Below, piece after piece: positions 1-9,262 of a stretch of DNA of 64,000 nucleotides (position 1 is the stretch's first letter; the number at the start of each line of letters is the position of its first letter). The position numbers were made by a program, and so were the translations under genes. The stretch is from Clostridium sp. CAG:510 (lineage in GTDB: Bacteria > Bacillota > Clostridia > Lachnospirales > Lachnospiraceae): contig FR880847.1 in assembly GCA_000434615.1 (NCBI GenBank), positions 72,766-136,765 on the forward strand. Direction: 5' to 3'. Under the pieces are notes generated by a model. It did no database searches. It was not told the DNA's origin and saw only the letters and a program-made list of their open reading frames with translations.

Positions 1-527
1 TTGCCGGTTCCGATTGCCCAGATGGGTTCGTAAGCGATAACTGCTGTCTTTGCCTGATCTGCGGTTACGTTTAAGAACGCAATCTTAATCTGCTGGCGGA
101 TCCAGTCAATGGTGATGCCCTGTTCTCTCTGAGTCAGGGATTCGCCGCAGCAGATGATGGGGGTGAGACCATGCTCAAATGCTTTCAGAACCTTCTTATT
201 TACGGTTTCATCGGTTTCTGCGAAGTATTCCCTTCTTTCGGAATGTCCGATAATAACGTATTTTACGCCTGCATCTGTCAGCATGTTGGGGGAAATTTCA
301 CCGGTGAATGCACCTTTTTCTTCAAAGTACATATTCTCGGCACCGATTTCAATGTTGGTTCCCTTTGCTGCTTCGACAGCGGGAATGATATCGATAGCGG
401 GTACGCAGAATACTACATCTGCATCCTCTGTTACTACCAGGGGTTTTAATTTTTCAATTAATGCTACGGCTTCACTGGGAGTCATGTTCATTTTCCAGTT
501 GCCGGCAATGATTTTCTTTCTTGCCAT
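1..527 (-). CDS. tpiA: Triosephosphate isomerase, 3' end outside window
   Basis: Interconverts dihydroxyacetone phosphate and glyceraldehyde 3-phosphate in glycolysis. About 175 N-terminal residues are visible, reading [14 protein letters not shown] at the start, with the family Lys in NWKMN near residue 12, the catalytic His in IGHSERR near residue 95 and the catalytic Glu in [11 protein letters not shown] at the window edge. The ATG at 527 follows an AGAGGA ribosome site. It lies 15 bp downstream of pgk and is surely cotranscribed with it. The gene runs off the left edge and looks intact as far as it can be read. Confidence 0.97.
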   Translation of the reverse strand, partial: MARKKIIAGNWKMNMTPSEAVALIEKLKPLVVTEDADVVFCVPAIDIIPAVEAAKGTNIEIGAENMYFEEKGAFTGEISPNMLTDAGVKYVIIGHSERREYFAETDETVNKKVLKAFEHGLTPIICCGESLTQREQGITIDWIRQQIKIAFLNVTADQAKTAVIAYEPIWAIGTG

Positions 528-542
528 ATCAGTTGTCCTCTC

Positions 543-1766
543 TTATTTGTCGTCTGCTGCTGCTACGCCGGGAAGTACCTTGCCTTCCAGGAACTCTAAG
601 GAAGCGCCGCCGCCGGTAGAAATGTGAGACATCTTGTCTGCAAATCCGAGCTGGTTAACGGCTGCTGCAGAGTCACCTCCGCCGATAATGGTGGTTGCGT
701 CGGTATCAGCCAATGCCTTTGCTACTGCAATGGTACCTGCTGCAAGAGTAGGATTTTCAAATACGCCCATAGGTCCGTTCCATACAACGGTCTTTGCATT
801 CTTAACAGCATCTGCGAAAAGCTTCTGGGTCTTGGGACCGATATCGCAGCCTTCTCTGTCTGCAGGCATATTGGTTACATCGTAGGTTTCTACTTCTACG
901 GGAGCATCGATCGGGTTGGGGAAGTCAGCGATGGTTACGGCATCTATGGGAAGAAGCAGGTTCTTGCCAAGCTTCTTAGCCTTTTCCATCATTTCCTTGC
1001 AGTAATCAAGCTTGGTATCGTCAACTAAGGACTTACCGATTTCATAACCCTGTGCCTTTAAGAAGGTGTAAGCCATACCGCCGCCGATAATCAGGGTATC
1101 GCACTTCTCAAGCAGGTTGGAGATTACGTTTAACTTGTCTGCTACCTTTGCACCGCCGAGGATTGCTACGAAAGGTCTTACGGGATTTTCTACTGCATTG
1201 CCGAGGAAGTTGATTTCCTTCTGCATTAAGTAGCCGACTACGTTTTCGCCGCCCTTTGCCTTGATGAATTTGGTAACGCCCTCTACGGAAGCATGTGCTC
1301 TGTGGGAAGAACCGAATGCATCACACACATACAGATCTGCGAGGTCTGCCAGTTCTTTGCTGAATTCTTCGCCGTTCTTGGTTTCTTCTGCTCCGCGGAA
1401 ACGGGTATTCTGAAGAAGAATAACATCTCCTTCTTTCATTTCTGCTACAGCTTCGGTTGCTGCTGCACCGGTTACATTGTAATCGGAAATAAATTTAACG
1501 GGCTTGCCAAGCTTTTCGGAAAGTCTCTCTGCAACAGGTGCAAGAGATTCGCCTTCGTTGGGGCCGTTCTTTACTTTTCCTAAGTGGGAGCAAAGGATAA
1601 CCTTGCCGCCGTCATTGATTAACTTCTGAATGGTGGGAAGTGCTGCTACAATACGGGTTTCGTCTGTAATCTTGCCTTCCTTTAAGGGTACGTTGAAGTC
1701 ACATCTTACAAGTACTCTCTTTCCTTTTGCGTTGATATCATCAACGGATTTCTTATTAAGTCCCAT
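543..1766 (-). CDS. pgk: Phosphoglycerate kinase
   Basis: Transfers phosphate from 1,3-bisphosphoglycerate to ADP, the first ATP-yielding step of lower glycolysis, in the cytosol. The 407-residue product has the substrate-binding DFNVPL motif near residue 20, SHLGK near 60 and the nucleotide-binding GGGDSAAAV stretch near residue 370, and its length is normal. The frame is open further upstream to 1793, but the ATG at 1766 is preceded by a perfect GGAGGT six bases away, so the shorter start is chosen. It lies between gap and tpiA; a strong terminator separates it from gap, so some transcription must start or read through there. Confidence 0.98.
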   Translation of the reverse strand: MGLNKKSVDDINAKGKRVLVRCDFNVPLKEGKITDETRIVAALPTIQKLINDGGKVILCSHLGKVKNGPNEGESLAPVAERLSEKLGKPVKFISDYNVTGAAATEAVAEMKEGDVILLQNTRFRGAEETKNGEEFSKELADLADLYVCDAFGSSHRAHASVEGVTKFIKAKGGENVVGYLMQKEINFLGNAVENPVRPFVAILGGAKVADKLNVISNLLEKCDTLIIGGGMAYTFLKAQGYEIGKSLVDDTKLDYCKEMMEKAKKLGKNLLLPIDAVTIADFPNPIDAPVEVETYDVTNMPADREGCDIGPKTQKLFADAVKNAKTVVWNGPMGVFENPTLAAGTIAVAKALADTDATTIIGGGDSAAAVNQLGFADKMSHISTGGGASLEFLEGKVLPGVAAADDK

Positions 1767-1821
1767 AATGTTACCTCCATTTTTTATTTCCACTTTTACC
1801 CGTGGACATGGACTTACCCAT

Positions 1822-1856
1822 AAAAAAGAGGTCCGGTCCTAAAAGACCGGACCTCT
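1822..1856 (-). terminator. Rho-independent terminator after gap
   Basis: A perfect 12-bp stem (AGAGGTCCGGTC and its complement) with a 6-nt loop is followed on the minus strand by six Ts. It lies between gap and pgk, so gap can be transcribed alone while pgk-tpiA is fed by readthrough or by a promoter not recognised in the 60-bp spacer. Confidence 0.93.
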
Positions 1857-1914
1857 GATAGGTCTTTATTTCGGGCTGACGCCCTATCGAACTCTGTGCA
1901 ATCAGGCTGTCTGA

Positions 1915-2928
1915 TTATGCAAGTTCGCTGAAGTACTTAATAGTACGAACCATCTGGCTGGTGTAGCTGTTTTCGTTGTCATACCAGGAAACAACCTGTA
2001 CTAAGGAGTTGCCGTCTTCCATGTTGGAAACCATGGTCTGGGTTGCATCGAAGATAGAACCATAGGTGCTTCCTACGATATCGGAAGATACGATTTCGTC
2101 TTCATTGTAATCGAAGGATTCGGTCTTAGCTGCCTTCATAGCTGCGTTGATTTCTTCCTTTGTTACTTTGCCCTTAACAACTGCTACTAAGATGGTGGTA
2201 GATCCGGTAGGGGTCGGTACACGCTGTGCAGAACCGATCAGCTTGCCGTTCAGTTCGGGAATTACAAGGCCGATTGCCTTTGCAGCACCGGTAGAGTTGG
2301 GAACGATGTTGCAAGCGCCTGCACGGCTTCTTCTTAAATCGCCCTTTCTCTGAGGTCCGTCAAGGATCATCTGGTCACCGGTATAAGCATGTACGGTGGT
2401 CATGATACCGCTCTGGATAGGAGCGAAATCGTTCAGAGCCTTAGCCATGGGTGCTAAGCAGTTTGTTGTACAGGAAGCTGCGGAGATAACGGTATCTTCG
2501 GGCTTCAGTGTGTTGTGGTTTACATTGTATACGATGGTAGGAAGATCATTTCCTGCAGGAGCAGAGATAACAACCTTACGAGCGCCTGCTGCGATATGAG
2601 CACTTGCTTTTTCTTTGGAGGTGTAGAAACCGGTACATTCCAGAACTACGTCTACCTTTAATTCTCCCCAAGGAAGTTTGGAAGCGTCTGCTTCTTTGTA
2701 AATGGTAATGGTCTTGCCGTTTACAGTGATGTTGTCTTCACCGGCTACAACAGAATCAGCATATTTGTACTTACCCTGTGAAGAGTCATACTTCAACAGA
2801 TGTGCAAGCATCTTAGGGCTTGTTAAATCGTTGATTGCTACTACTTCGTAACCTTCTGCATCAAACATCTGTCTGAATGCAAGACGACCAATACGGCCGA
2901 AACCATTAATTGCTACTCTTACTGACAT
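1915..2928 (-). CDS. gap: Glyceraldehyde-3-phosphate dehydrogenase, type I
   Basis: NAD-dependent oxidation and phosphorylation of glyceraldehyde 3-phosphate to 1,3-bisphosphoglycerate. The 337-residue product shows the Rossmann motif INGFGRIGR at residues 7-15, the catalytic Cys in SCTTNCLAP near residue 155 and the conserved C-terminal [14 protein letters not shown]. The ATG at 2928 follows GGAGG by eight bases. It heads the gap-pgk-tpiA glycolytic cluster, has its own promoter just upstream and ends in a strong hairpin terminator, consistent with high separate expression. Confidence 0.98.
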   Translation of the reverse strand: MSVRVAINGFGRIGRLAFRQMFDAEGYEVVAINDLTSPKMLAHLLKYDSSQGKYKYADSVVAGEDNITVNGKTITIYKEADASKLPWGELKVDVVLECTGFYTSKEKASAHIAAGARKVVISAPAGNDLPTIVYNVNHNTLKPEDTVISAASCTTNCLAPMAKALNDFAPIQSGIMTTVHAYTGDQMILDGPQRKGDLRRSRAGACNIVPNSTGAAKAIGLVIPELNGKLIGSAQRVPTPTGSTTILVAVVKGKVTKEEINAAMKAAKTESFDYNEDEIVSSDIVGSTYGSIFDATQTMVSNMEDGNSLVQVVSWYDNENSYTSQMVRTIKYFSELA

Positions 2929-2953
2929 TTTAGTTTCCTCCTGAATATCTTTC

Positions 2954-2981
2954 TTTATTGCAATCAGTTTATGATTGTCAA
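2954..2981 (-). promoter_or_regulatory. Likely sigma-A promoter of gap
   Basis: On the minus strand a perfect TTGACA (2976-2981) is followed after 16 bp by AATAAA (2954-2959), 25 bp upstream of the gap start codon. The -35 box is perfect and the -10 matches four of six positions. Confidence 0.55.
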
Positions 2982-3056
2982 AACTTTATCAACAAGGCTA
3001 TTTTACCTAATTCCTTTCCATAATTCAAGATAAAAATGGAATTTTTTTATTTTTTC

Positions 3057-3065
3057 TGATACAAT
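3057..3065 (+). promoter_or_regulatory. Extended -10 promoter of the PHP phosphatase gene
   Basis: TG-A-TACAAT is an extended -10 box 31 bp ahead of the start codon at 3097. The -35 region (TGGAAT at 3037-3042) is poor, as is common for extended -10 promoters. Confidence 0.45.
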
Positions 3066-3096
3066 ACCTGTAAAAGTACAGGAAGGAATGAAATTT

Positions 3097-3915
3097 ATGT
3101 CAATTTTAGCTGATCAGCATCTGCACTCTTCCTTTTCCGGAGACAGTACGGAGCCCATGGAAAACATCGCGGAAGCCGCTCTGAAGAGAGGACTTGCCCA
3201 CATCACTTTCACGGAGCATATGGATATGGGGTATCCTGTCACGGAGGACACTCCCGAAGGAACCTTTCTTCTGAATGCAGATTCTTATATTTACGATTTT
3301 CTCAGAACACGTTTTAAATACGACGGCAGGCTTAGTGTCCGGCTCGGCGTGGAAATCGGGCTGGACCCCCGTTTCATCAAGGAGCTGAATACCTTTGCCG
3401 GCACGCACGAATACGATTTTATCATCGGTTCCACCCACCTGGCGAACGGTCGTGACCCCTACTATCCCGATTTTTTTGAAGGCCGCAGTGAGGAAGAAGC
3501 CTTCCGGGAATATTTCCTGGCGGAGCTTGAGAATTTAAGAACATTTGATTTTTTTGATGTTGCCGGGCACTTAGACTACTGCGTCCGTTACGGCAAGGAA
3601 AAGGACCGGAATTATTCCTATGATAAATACAAGGATATCCTGGACGAAATACTCTCCGTTCTTTTAAAAAAGGAAAAAGGGCTGGAGCTTAACACCGGAA
3701 GTCTGCGGAGCGGCACTAAGGACGTAAGTCCCTGCCGGGAGCTGCTTGCACGTTATCACGAACTGGGTGGCAGTCTGATTACCGTCGGCTCCGATGCCCA
3801 CAAGGCTTCTGATGTGGCATCCGATTTTTCCCTTGCCTCGGAAATTTTAACGGACTGCGGTTTCAAATACTACTGCATCTACGAAAAGCACCAGCCGGTT
3901 TACATGAAATTGTAA
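3097..3915 (+). CDS. Histidinol-phosphatase of the PHP family (HisJ/HisK type)
   Basis: Predicted metal-dependent phosphatase of the PHP superfamily, whose best-known members hydrolyse L-histidinol phosphate in histidine synthesis. The 272-residue product has the metal-binding motifs in order: DQHLHSSFSGD near residue 8, FTEHMD near 40, GSTHLANG near 115 and GSDAH near 240, and its length matches the Bacillus-type enzyme. An ATG exists at 3088, but GGAAGGA at 3081-3087 abuts it; the ATG at 3097, nine bases from the ribosome site, is preferred. No other his gene is nearby, so the substrate is inferred from family only. Confidence 0.85.
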   Translation: MSILADQHLHSSFSGDSTEPMENIAEAALKRGLAHITFTEHMDMGYPVTEDTPEGTFLLNADSYIYDFLRTRFKYDGRLSVRLGVEIGLDPRFIKELNTFAGTHEYDFIIGSTHLANGRDPYYPDFFEGRSEEEAFREYFLAELENLRTFDFFDVAGHLDYCVRYGKEKDRNYSYDKYKDILDEILSVLLKKEKGLELNTGSLRSGTKDVSPCRELLARYHELGGSLITVGSDAHKASDVASDFSLASEILTDCGFKYYCIYEKHQPVYMKL

Positions 3916-3970
3916 TTGTCATTTTCTTTGTGTGTCCGGAATATAATATGGAAAAAAGTAAGGTGACCCC

Positions 3971-5326
3971 ATGCTTTTTTGCAGAAACCGGACTTTTATC
4001 AAAGGCACTCTCATTCTCACGTTGACAGGACTTTTAAGCCGTGTCATCGGCTTCTTTTACCGTATTTATCTTTCTCGTCTGTTTGGCGAGGAGGGCATGG
4101 GCATTTACCAGCTTTTAAGCCCGGTACTTGCCCTTTCTTTTTCTCTGTGCGCCGCAGGCATACAGACTGCCATTTCCAAATATGTGGCGGCAAGTGTGGC
4201 AAAGGGAAACTGCAAGGACAGCTACCGCTATCTTTTTACCGGTTTGTTTCTTTCCCTGCTTCTCTCCGTTCCCTGCATGCTTCTTCTGCTGATGTTTTCG
4301 GATTTTGTCGCCGTACATTTTCTTTTAGAGGCAAGGACGGCTTCCATGCTGCGTATCATCGCCCTGTCCATCCCTGCCGGTGCCGTACATTCCTGTATTA
4401 ACGGCTATTATTACGGTATCAAGAAAACCATGCTTCCTTCCTCCACACAGATAATTGAACAGTTCATGCGCTTTTTTTGTGTTCTGGCAGCGGATTTTCT
4501 TGCCCGCCGGTCTCATACGGTTCCTCATATCAACGCTGCTGTTGTGGGTCTTGTGGTGGGCGAATGCGCCGCCATGTTAATTTCCCTGCTTGCCATCTAT
4601 TTCCGGTTTTACCGGGAGGAAGCCGGTGCCGGGAAGTCCTCTCTGCCGTGTTCAAACGCAGGTGCGTTTGGCATCTCCCGTTTTCATGCCGTCAAGAATC
4701 TGCTGGTACTGGCTTTTCCGCTTACCGTCAGCCGCATTGTGGTAAACCTTTTGCAGAGTGTGGAGGCAGTTGCCATTCCTTCCCGTCTCTGCCGGTACGG
4801 CTATGACTCCGTGACGGCGTTAAGTGTCTACGGAGTGCTTACCGGTATGGCGCTACCACTTTTGTTTTTCCCGAATGCGCTGACCGGCTCCATGTCCCTT
4901 CTGCTTCTTCCCATGGTTTCGGAGGCCGATGCCAAAGGTAATACGGATGCAGTTAAAAATACTACCTTAAAAACCATTCAATCCTGCCTTCTATTAGGCG
5001 CTGCCTGTACTTTGTTTTTCTTTTTGTCCGGGCCGTTTTTAGGTCGTTTTCTTTTCCACAGTGAGCTTGCCGGCCGCTACATACGTTCCTTGAGTCTGCT
5101 CTGTCCTTTTTTATACCTGTGCACCACTTTATCCGGCATCCTTCACGGACTGGGAAAAGCCGTCAGTGTCTTTTTTGTCAATGTATTTTCCCTATCCCTG
5201 CGGCTTTTGTTTGTATTTTTCCTGATACCCGCATTCGGTATTGACTGCTATATTTTATCCATGGTTTTAAGCCAGCTTCTCAGCGCTTTTTTCTATCTCT
5301 TCCTGTTGTATCGGAAATGGAACTGA
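3971..5326 (+). CDS. SpoVB-like polysaccharide/lipid flippase (MVF/MATE superfamily)
   Basis: A 451-residue, strongly hydrophobic protein with about 12-14 membrane segments; the N-terminal LSRVIGFFYRIYLSRLFGEEGMG is typical of SpoVB and related flippases, which move lipid-linked precursors during spore cortex or wall formation. An AAGGTGA ribosome site lies four bases before the ATG. A TATAAT box at 3942-3947 may drive it separately, but its only -35-like element (TTGTCA at 3916) is 20 bp away. A second, longer flippase of the same superfamily lies at 28.8-30.6 kb, so the exact lipid substrate of either is uncertain. Confidence 0.85.
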   Translation: MLFCRNRTFIKGTLILTLTGLLSRVIGFFYRIYLSRLFGEEGMGIYQLLSPVLALSFSLCAAGIQTAISKYVAASVAKGNCKDSYRYLFTGLFLSLLLSVPCMLLLLMFSDFVAVHFLLEARTASMLRIIALSIPAGAVHSCINGYYYGIKKTMLPSSTQIIEQFMRFFCVLAADFLARRSHTVPHINAAVVGLVVGECAAMLISLLAIYFRFYREEAGAGKSSLPCSNAGAFGISRFHAVKNLLVLAFPLTVSRIVVNLLQSVEAVAIPSRLCRYGYDSVTALSVYGVLTGMALPLLFFPNALTGSMSLLLLPMVSEADAKGNTDAVKNTTLKTIQSCLLLGAACTLFFFLSGPFLGRFLFHSELAGRYIRSLSLLCPFLYLCTTLSGILHGLGKAVSVFFVNVFSLSLRLLFVFFLIPAFGIDCYILSMVLSQLLSAFFYLFLLYRKWN

Positions 5327-5366
5327 CCAAAAGTTTGATTTTTCTTATGCTTCTCCGGCGTTTTTC

Positions 5367-5395
5367 TTGCACGATAACGGCATTTAGTATATAAT
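5367..5395 (+). promoter_or_regulatory. Sigma-A promoter of the DAHP synthase gene
   Basis: TTGCAC (5367-5372), 17-bp spacer, perfect TATAAT (5390-5395). The predicted leader is only about 30 nt, so no riboswitch or attenuator fits before the start codon at 5432. Confidence 0.8.
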
Positions 5396-5431
5396 GCACT
5401 CGAAAAAAACACAAAGGAAGAGGTATTCGAC

Positions 5432-6457
5432 ATGTATGAATTTATCCGTAAATTACCAACCCCTGAGGAAATTAAAGAACAGTTTCCGGTATCTCCCGAG
5501 CTCATTGCCTTAAAGAAACAGCGCGATGCGGAAATCCGCGACGTCTTTACCGGAAAAAGCAATAAATTTCTCCTGATCATCGGTCCCTGCTCCGCAGACA
5601 ACGAAATTGCAGTCTGTGACTACGTGACGAGGCTGGCAAAGGTAAACGAAAAAGTAAAAGACAAACTGATTCTTATTCCCAGAATCTACACCAATAAACC
5701 CCGGACCACCGGTGAAGGCTACAAGGGCATTGTTTCCCAGCCCGACCCCGAAAAGAAACCTGACTTCTTAGCCGGTCTGATTGCCATGAGAAAAATGCAG
5801 ATTCATGCCATGGAAGAAAGCGGTCTGACTGCAGCGGATGAAATGCTTTATCCGGAAAACTGGCCTTATGTTTCCGACCTGCTCTCCTATGTGGCCATCG
5901 GAGCGCGTTCCGTAGAGGACCAGCAGCACAGACTTGCCTGCAGCGGCTTTGATGTTCCCGCCGGTATGAAGAACCCGACCAGCGGCGACCTTTCCGTTAT
6001 GTTAAACTCCGTATACGCCGCACAGCATGCGCATTCTTTCATCTTCCGTGGCTACGAAGTAAAGACTTCCGGCAATGACCTGACTCATACCGTTCTGCGC
6101 GGTGCCACCAACAAGCACGGCCAGAATCTTCCCAACTATCACTATGAAGACTTAAATACTCTTCTTAGCCTGTATGGGGAAAGAGATTTGAAAAATCCTG
6201 CCTGCGTCATTGATACGAACCACTCCAACTCCAACAAGAAATTCGAGCAGCAGATCCGTATTGCCAAAGAGGTTATGCACTCCCGCAAGTTAAGCGCAGA
6301 TATTCACAACCTGGTTAAGGGTCTGATGATTGAAAGCTATATAGAGGACGGCTGCCAGAAGGTTGGCGAAGGCATTTACGGTAAATCCATTACCGATCCC
6401 TGTCTCGGCTGGGCATCCACCGAAAAGCTCATTTATGAAATTGCTGATTATGAATAA
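5432..6457 (+). CDS. 3-deoxy-7-phosphoheptulonate synthase (DAHP synthase, AroF/G/H type)
   Basis: Condenses phosphoenolpyruvate and erythrose 4-phosphate, the first step of the shikimate pathway to aromatic amino acids. The 341-residue product carries the type I signature: LLIIGPCSADN near residue 48, PRIYTNKPRTTGEGYKG near residue 85, GMKNPTSGD near residue 183 and DTNHSNSNKK near residue 260. Length fits the single-domain E. coli-like class, with no fused chorismate mutase or ACT domain visible. It has its own promoter, and an AGGAAGAGG ribosome site. No other aro gene is adjacent. Feedback specificity (Phe, Tyr or Trp) cannot be read from the sequence. Confidence 0.93.
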   Translation: MYEFIRKLPTPEEIKEQFPVSPELIALKKQRDAEIRDVFTGKSNKFLLIIGPCSADNEIAVCDYVTRLAKVNEKVKDKLILIPRIYTNKPRTTGEGYKGIVSQPDPEKKPDFLAGLIAMRKMQIHAMEESGLTAADEMLYPENWPYVSDLLSYVAIGARSVEDQQHRLACSGFDVPAGMKNPTSGDLSVMLNSVYAAQHAHSFIFRGYEVKTSGNDLTHTVLRGATNKHGQNLPNYHYEDLNTLLSLYGERDLKNPACVIDTNHSNSNKKFEQQIRIAKEVMHSRKLSADIHNLVKGLMIESYIEDGCQKVGEGIYGKSITDPCLGWASTEKLIYEIADYE

Positions 6458-6523
6458 ATGTTTGCACGAATAGGCAATGGAGTTTTCCACTATAAGCAGT
6501 CTTTTATAAATACGCATAATAAA

Positions 6524-6559
6524 AACTCTTCCGTCTTTCAGCAGATGGAGGAGTTTTTT
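6524..6559 (+). terminator. Terminator after the DAHP synthase gene
   Basis: A 9-bp stem with one G-U pair (AACTCTTCC / GGAGGAGTT) is followed by a T run on the plus strand. The A run on its left side also gives it a T tract on the minus strand, so it may work in both directions. Confidence 0.75.
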
Positions 6560-6584
6560 ATTGCTTATACCCAAACCATTCCTT

Positions 6585-6618
6585 AAAAAAGCCCTGTGAA
6601 GGTTTTCCACAGGGCTTT
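6585..6618 (-). terminator. Terminator of the metNI-hydroxyacid-aminotransferase operon
   Basis: An 11-bp perfect stem (AAAGCCCTGTG / CACAGGGCTTT), 9-nt loop, followed by six Ts on the minus strand, 14 bp beyond the aminotransferase stop codon. Confidence 0.93.
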
Positions 6619-6631
6619 GAAACATTTTTTA

Positions 6632-7801
6632 TTATTTTCTTACCGGAATTTTCTTCCGGATATCCGCCAGTCTGTTTAGGGCTTCATTCAGTGTTTCGTC
6701 TTTCTTGGCGAAATGCAGACGGATTAAATTGTTGACAGGTTCCTTAAAGAAGCTGGAACCGGGCACCGCGCCAACTCCCACATCTCTTGCCAGGACTTCA
6801 CAGAATTCCAGATCCGACGCAAAACCGAATTCTCCGATATCGAGGAGAATATAATATGCACCCTCCGGTACCGTATGGGCAATGCCGATGTCATCCAGTC
6901 CCTTTAAGAACAAATCGCGCTTGCTCGTGTATTTCTCCTGTAAATCCTTGTAATATTGCTCGCCAAACTTAAGTCCCGTAACTGCCGCTTCCTGCAAGGG
7001 CGCCGCTGCTCCCACGGTCAGGAAATCGTGAACCTTCTTTGCCACCTCAATAATTTCGGGCGGAGCAATGATATAACCCAGACGCCAGCCGGTGATGGAG
7101 TAGGTCTTGGACAGGGAACTGCAGGAAATGGTTCTTTCCCACATACCGGGCAGGGATGCAAAATAAATATGCTTGTTGGGCTCGTAAACAATGTGTTCGT
7201 AAACCTCATCCGTGATGACATAAGTATCGTATTTTTTTGCCAGCTCTGCTATGAAGGTCAGTTCCTCGAGAGTAAATACCTTGCCGCAGGGATTGGACGG
7301 ATTGCAGAGAATAAGCGCCTTGGGATGCTGCTTAAGAGCGGCTTCCAGTTCATCCGGATTAAAATGGAAGGCAGGCGGATACAGGGGCACATAAATAGGC
7401 TGTGCGCCGGAGAGAATGGTATCCGCTCCATAGTTTTCATAAAAAGGAGAAAAAATAACCACCTTGTCGCCGGGGTCTGTGACGGTCATCATAGCTGCCA
7501 TCATGGCTTCGGTGCTGCCGCAGGTTACTACGATTTCTCCGTTGGGGTCAATGGTTCTGCCCATGAGACGGGACTGCTTTTCTGCCAGCGCTTCCCGGAA
7601 ATTCTGGGCGCCCCAGGTAATGGAATACTGGTGGTAGTTTTCATGGGACACCTCCGCCAGCCTGTCGAGGATTTCCTTCGGCGGGTCAAAATCGGGAAAA
7701 CCCTGTGATAAATTGACGGCCCCGTATTGCAGGGATACTCTCGTCATCCGCCGGATAACAGAGTCCGTAAAATCCTTGGTACGTTCTGATAATTTCTGCA
7801 T
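6632..7801 (-). CDS. Class I/II PLP-dependent aminotransferase
   Basis: A 389-residue fold-type I aminotransferase that should interconvert an amino acid and its 2-oxo acid. Visible features are SQGFPDFDPP near residue 35, NPSNPCGKVF near 165, the PLP-contacting DEVYEH near 200 and the PLP lysine in SSLSKTYSITGWRLGY near residue 230. A GTG at 7810 is in frame, but AGGAG sits eight bases before the ATG at 7801, which is chosen. It is the last gene of an operon with a MetNI-type importer and two 2-hydroxyacid-oxidising enzymes, so its partner is probably the 2-oxo acid they make. The substrate is not determined by the sequence; methionine, branched-chain or aromatic amino acids are all possible. 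Confidence 0.88.
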   Translation of the reverse strand: MQKLSERTKDFTDSVIRRMTRVSLQYGAVNLSQGFPDFDPPKEILDRLAEVSHENYHQYSITWGAQNFREALAEKQSRLMGRTIDPNGEIVVTCGSTEAMMAAMMTVTDPGDKVVIFSPFYENYGADTILSGAQPIYVPLYPPAFHFNPDELEAALKQHPKALILCNPSNPCGKVFTLEELTFIAELAKKYDTYVITDEVYEHIVYEPNKHIYFASLPGMWERTISCSSLSKTYSITGWRLGYIIAPPEIIEVAKKVHDFLTVGAAAPLQEAAVTGLKFGEQYYKDLQEKYTSKRDLFLKGLDDIGIAHTVPEGAYYILLDIGEFGFASDLEFCEVLARDVGVGAVPGSSFFKEPVNNLIRLHFAKKDETLNEALNRLADIRKKIPVRK

Positions 7802-7812
7802 GGTAAACACTC

Positions 7813-9228
7813 CTATTTCTTTTCCAGTATGTAAGACTTTTTATCGTTCAAAATATGCTTCGGGTCGAGGGCATCCTTAATCCGGTTCATAACCTCCAGA
7901 TTTTCTCCGGATGTTTCCCGTAAAAAGTACCGGCGTTTGCTGATGCCGATGCCATGTTCCCCGGAAGTAATGCCGCCTAATTCGTATGCCTTATGGTATG
8001 TCTTGTCCATATTGGCTTTCAGCTCCTTGTGCCAGGTTTTCAAATCCCTGTCACCGCGGACCACACACAGATGCACGTTGCCGTCTCCCGCATGTCCGAA
8101 GCTTACCATCTGCATGCCGCTCTCTTCATCCAGCTTGTTGATAAAGGAAATAAATTCCGCTGTTTTGTCTATGGGCACCACGATGTCCACCGGCTCCTGT
8201 TCAGAAAAAGCCTCCACAGCCTTCACCAACGCGCCTCTGACCTTCCAGATGTCTGCTGCAGACGGAATAACATTTGACGGATTCTGTGCGGTATCCGTCA
8301 GGGGCAGGTATGCCAGTGCGCCGCCGTCCAGCGCAAGCTTGCGGATGCGTTCCGCATTCTCCCGTACCTCGGTGGCATGTCCGTCAAAAGTAAGTAAAAT
8401 ATAGGATCCGGCTTCCGGATAAGGATATTTCACACCCAAGAAATCCTCTCCCAATTTTACCACTTTCCGCTCCATAAATTCAACCGCCGTCGGATTGGCA
8501 TTGGCTCTCAGTACCGAAAGAACGCTTCTGATGCCGGTTTTCAAATCCGGATAAGGCACAAGCACGCTCAAAGAAGTCTCCGGTTTGGGGATAAGCTTCA
8601 GAATGCATTTGGTAATCACTGCCAGTGTGCCTTCGGAACCGATATAAAGATTTTTTAAGGAAAGTCCGCTGGCATCCTTCACATTTTTGCCGCCCGCGGT
8701 AAGAACACTGCCGTCCGCCGTTACCACTTCCAGCCCTCTCACATAGTCTCTGGTAACACCGTATTTTACGGCACGCATACCGCCTGCGTTAGTGCTGATG
8801 TTGCCGCCGACGGAAGACGCCTTTTCGCCCGGGTCAGGAGGATAAAACAGTCCCCTTTCTTCCACATATTTCTGCAAATCCTGTAAAAGAAGTCCCGGCT
8901 GCACGGTAATGGTCATGGTGTTTTCGTCCAGCTCCAATATCTTGTCCATATGGGAAAAATCTAAAATAATGCCGCCGTCCACCGGTACCGTGGAGCCAAC
9001 CAGATTGGTGCCCGCTCCTCTCGGTGTCACCGGGATGCCATGCTTATGCGCATATTTTAGGATTTTGCTGACTTCTTCCGTACTCTGCGGAAAAACAAGC
9101 GCTGCCGCTTCTCCCTTCAGCCTTCCCAACGTATCGCTTAAATACTTCTCCGGGATGTCATGCGCTACAATGCGTTTTTTATCCGGGATAATCTCTTTTA
9201 ATTTTTTCAGAAGCTTTTCCTTATCCAT
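7813..9228 (-). CDS. FAD-linked 2-hydroxyacid oxidase/dehydrogenase, GlcD/D-LDH family
   Basis: A 471-residue flavoprotein of the GlcD family, which oxidises D-lactate, glycolate or related 2-hydroxy acids to 2-oxo acids. The N-terminal FAD_binding_4 domain shows PRGAGTNLVGS near residue 66, PPDPGEKASSVGGNISTNAGG near 130 and GSEGTLAVIT near 200; the C-terminal half carries the metal/substrate motif FGHAGDGNVH near residue 375 and GEHGIG near 430. No EtfAB or Fe-S partner gene is adjacent. It lies 34 bp after the NAD-dependent hydroxyacid dehydrogenase and 11 bp before the aminotransferase, in one operon. Its natural electron acceptor and substrate are unknown. Confidence 0.88.
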   Translation of the reverse strand: MDKEKLLKKLKEIIPDKKRIVAHDIPEKYLSDTLGRLKGEAAALVFPQSTEEVSKILKYAHKHGIPVTPRGAGTNLVGSTVPVDGGIILDFSHMDKILELDENTMTITVQPGLLLQDLQKYVEERGLFYPPDPGEKASSVGGNISTNAGGMRAVKYGVTRDYVRGLEVVTADGSVLTAGGKNVKDASGLSLKNLYIGSEGTLAVITKCILKLIPKPETSLSVLVPYPDLKTGIRSVLSVLRANANPTAVEFMERKVVKLGEDFLGVKYPYPEAGSYILLTFDGHATEVRENAERIRKLALDGGALAYLPLTDTAQNPSNVIPSAADIWKVRGALVKAVEAFSEQEPVDIVVPIDKTAEFISFINKLDEESGMQMVSFGHAGDGNVHLCVVRGDRDLKTWHKELKANMDKTYHKAYELGGITSGEHGIGISKRRYFLRETSGENLEVMNRIKDALDPKHILNDKKSYILEKK

Positions 9229-9262
9229 TCTTACACCTTCTTATCTTACGCAGGATGCGCTT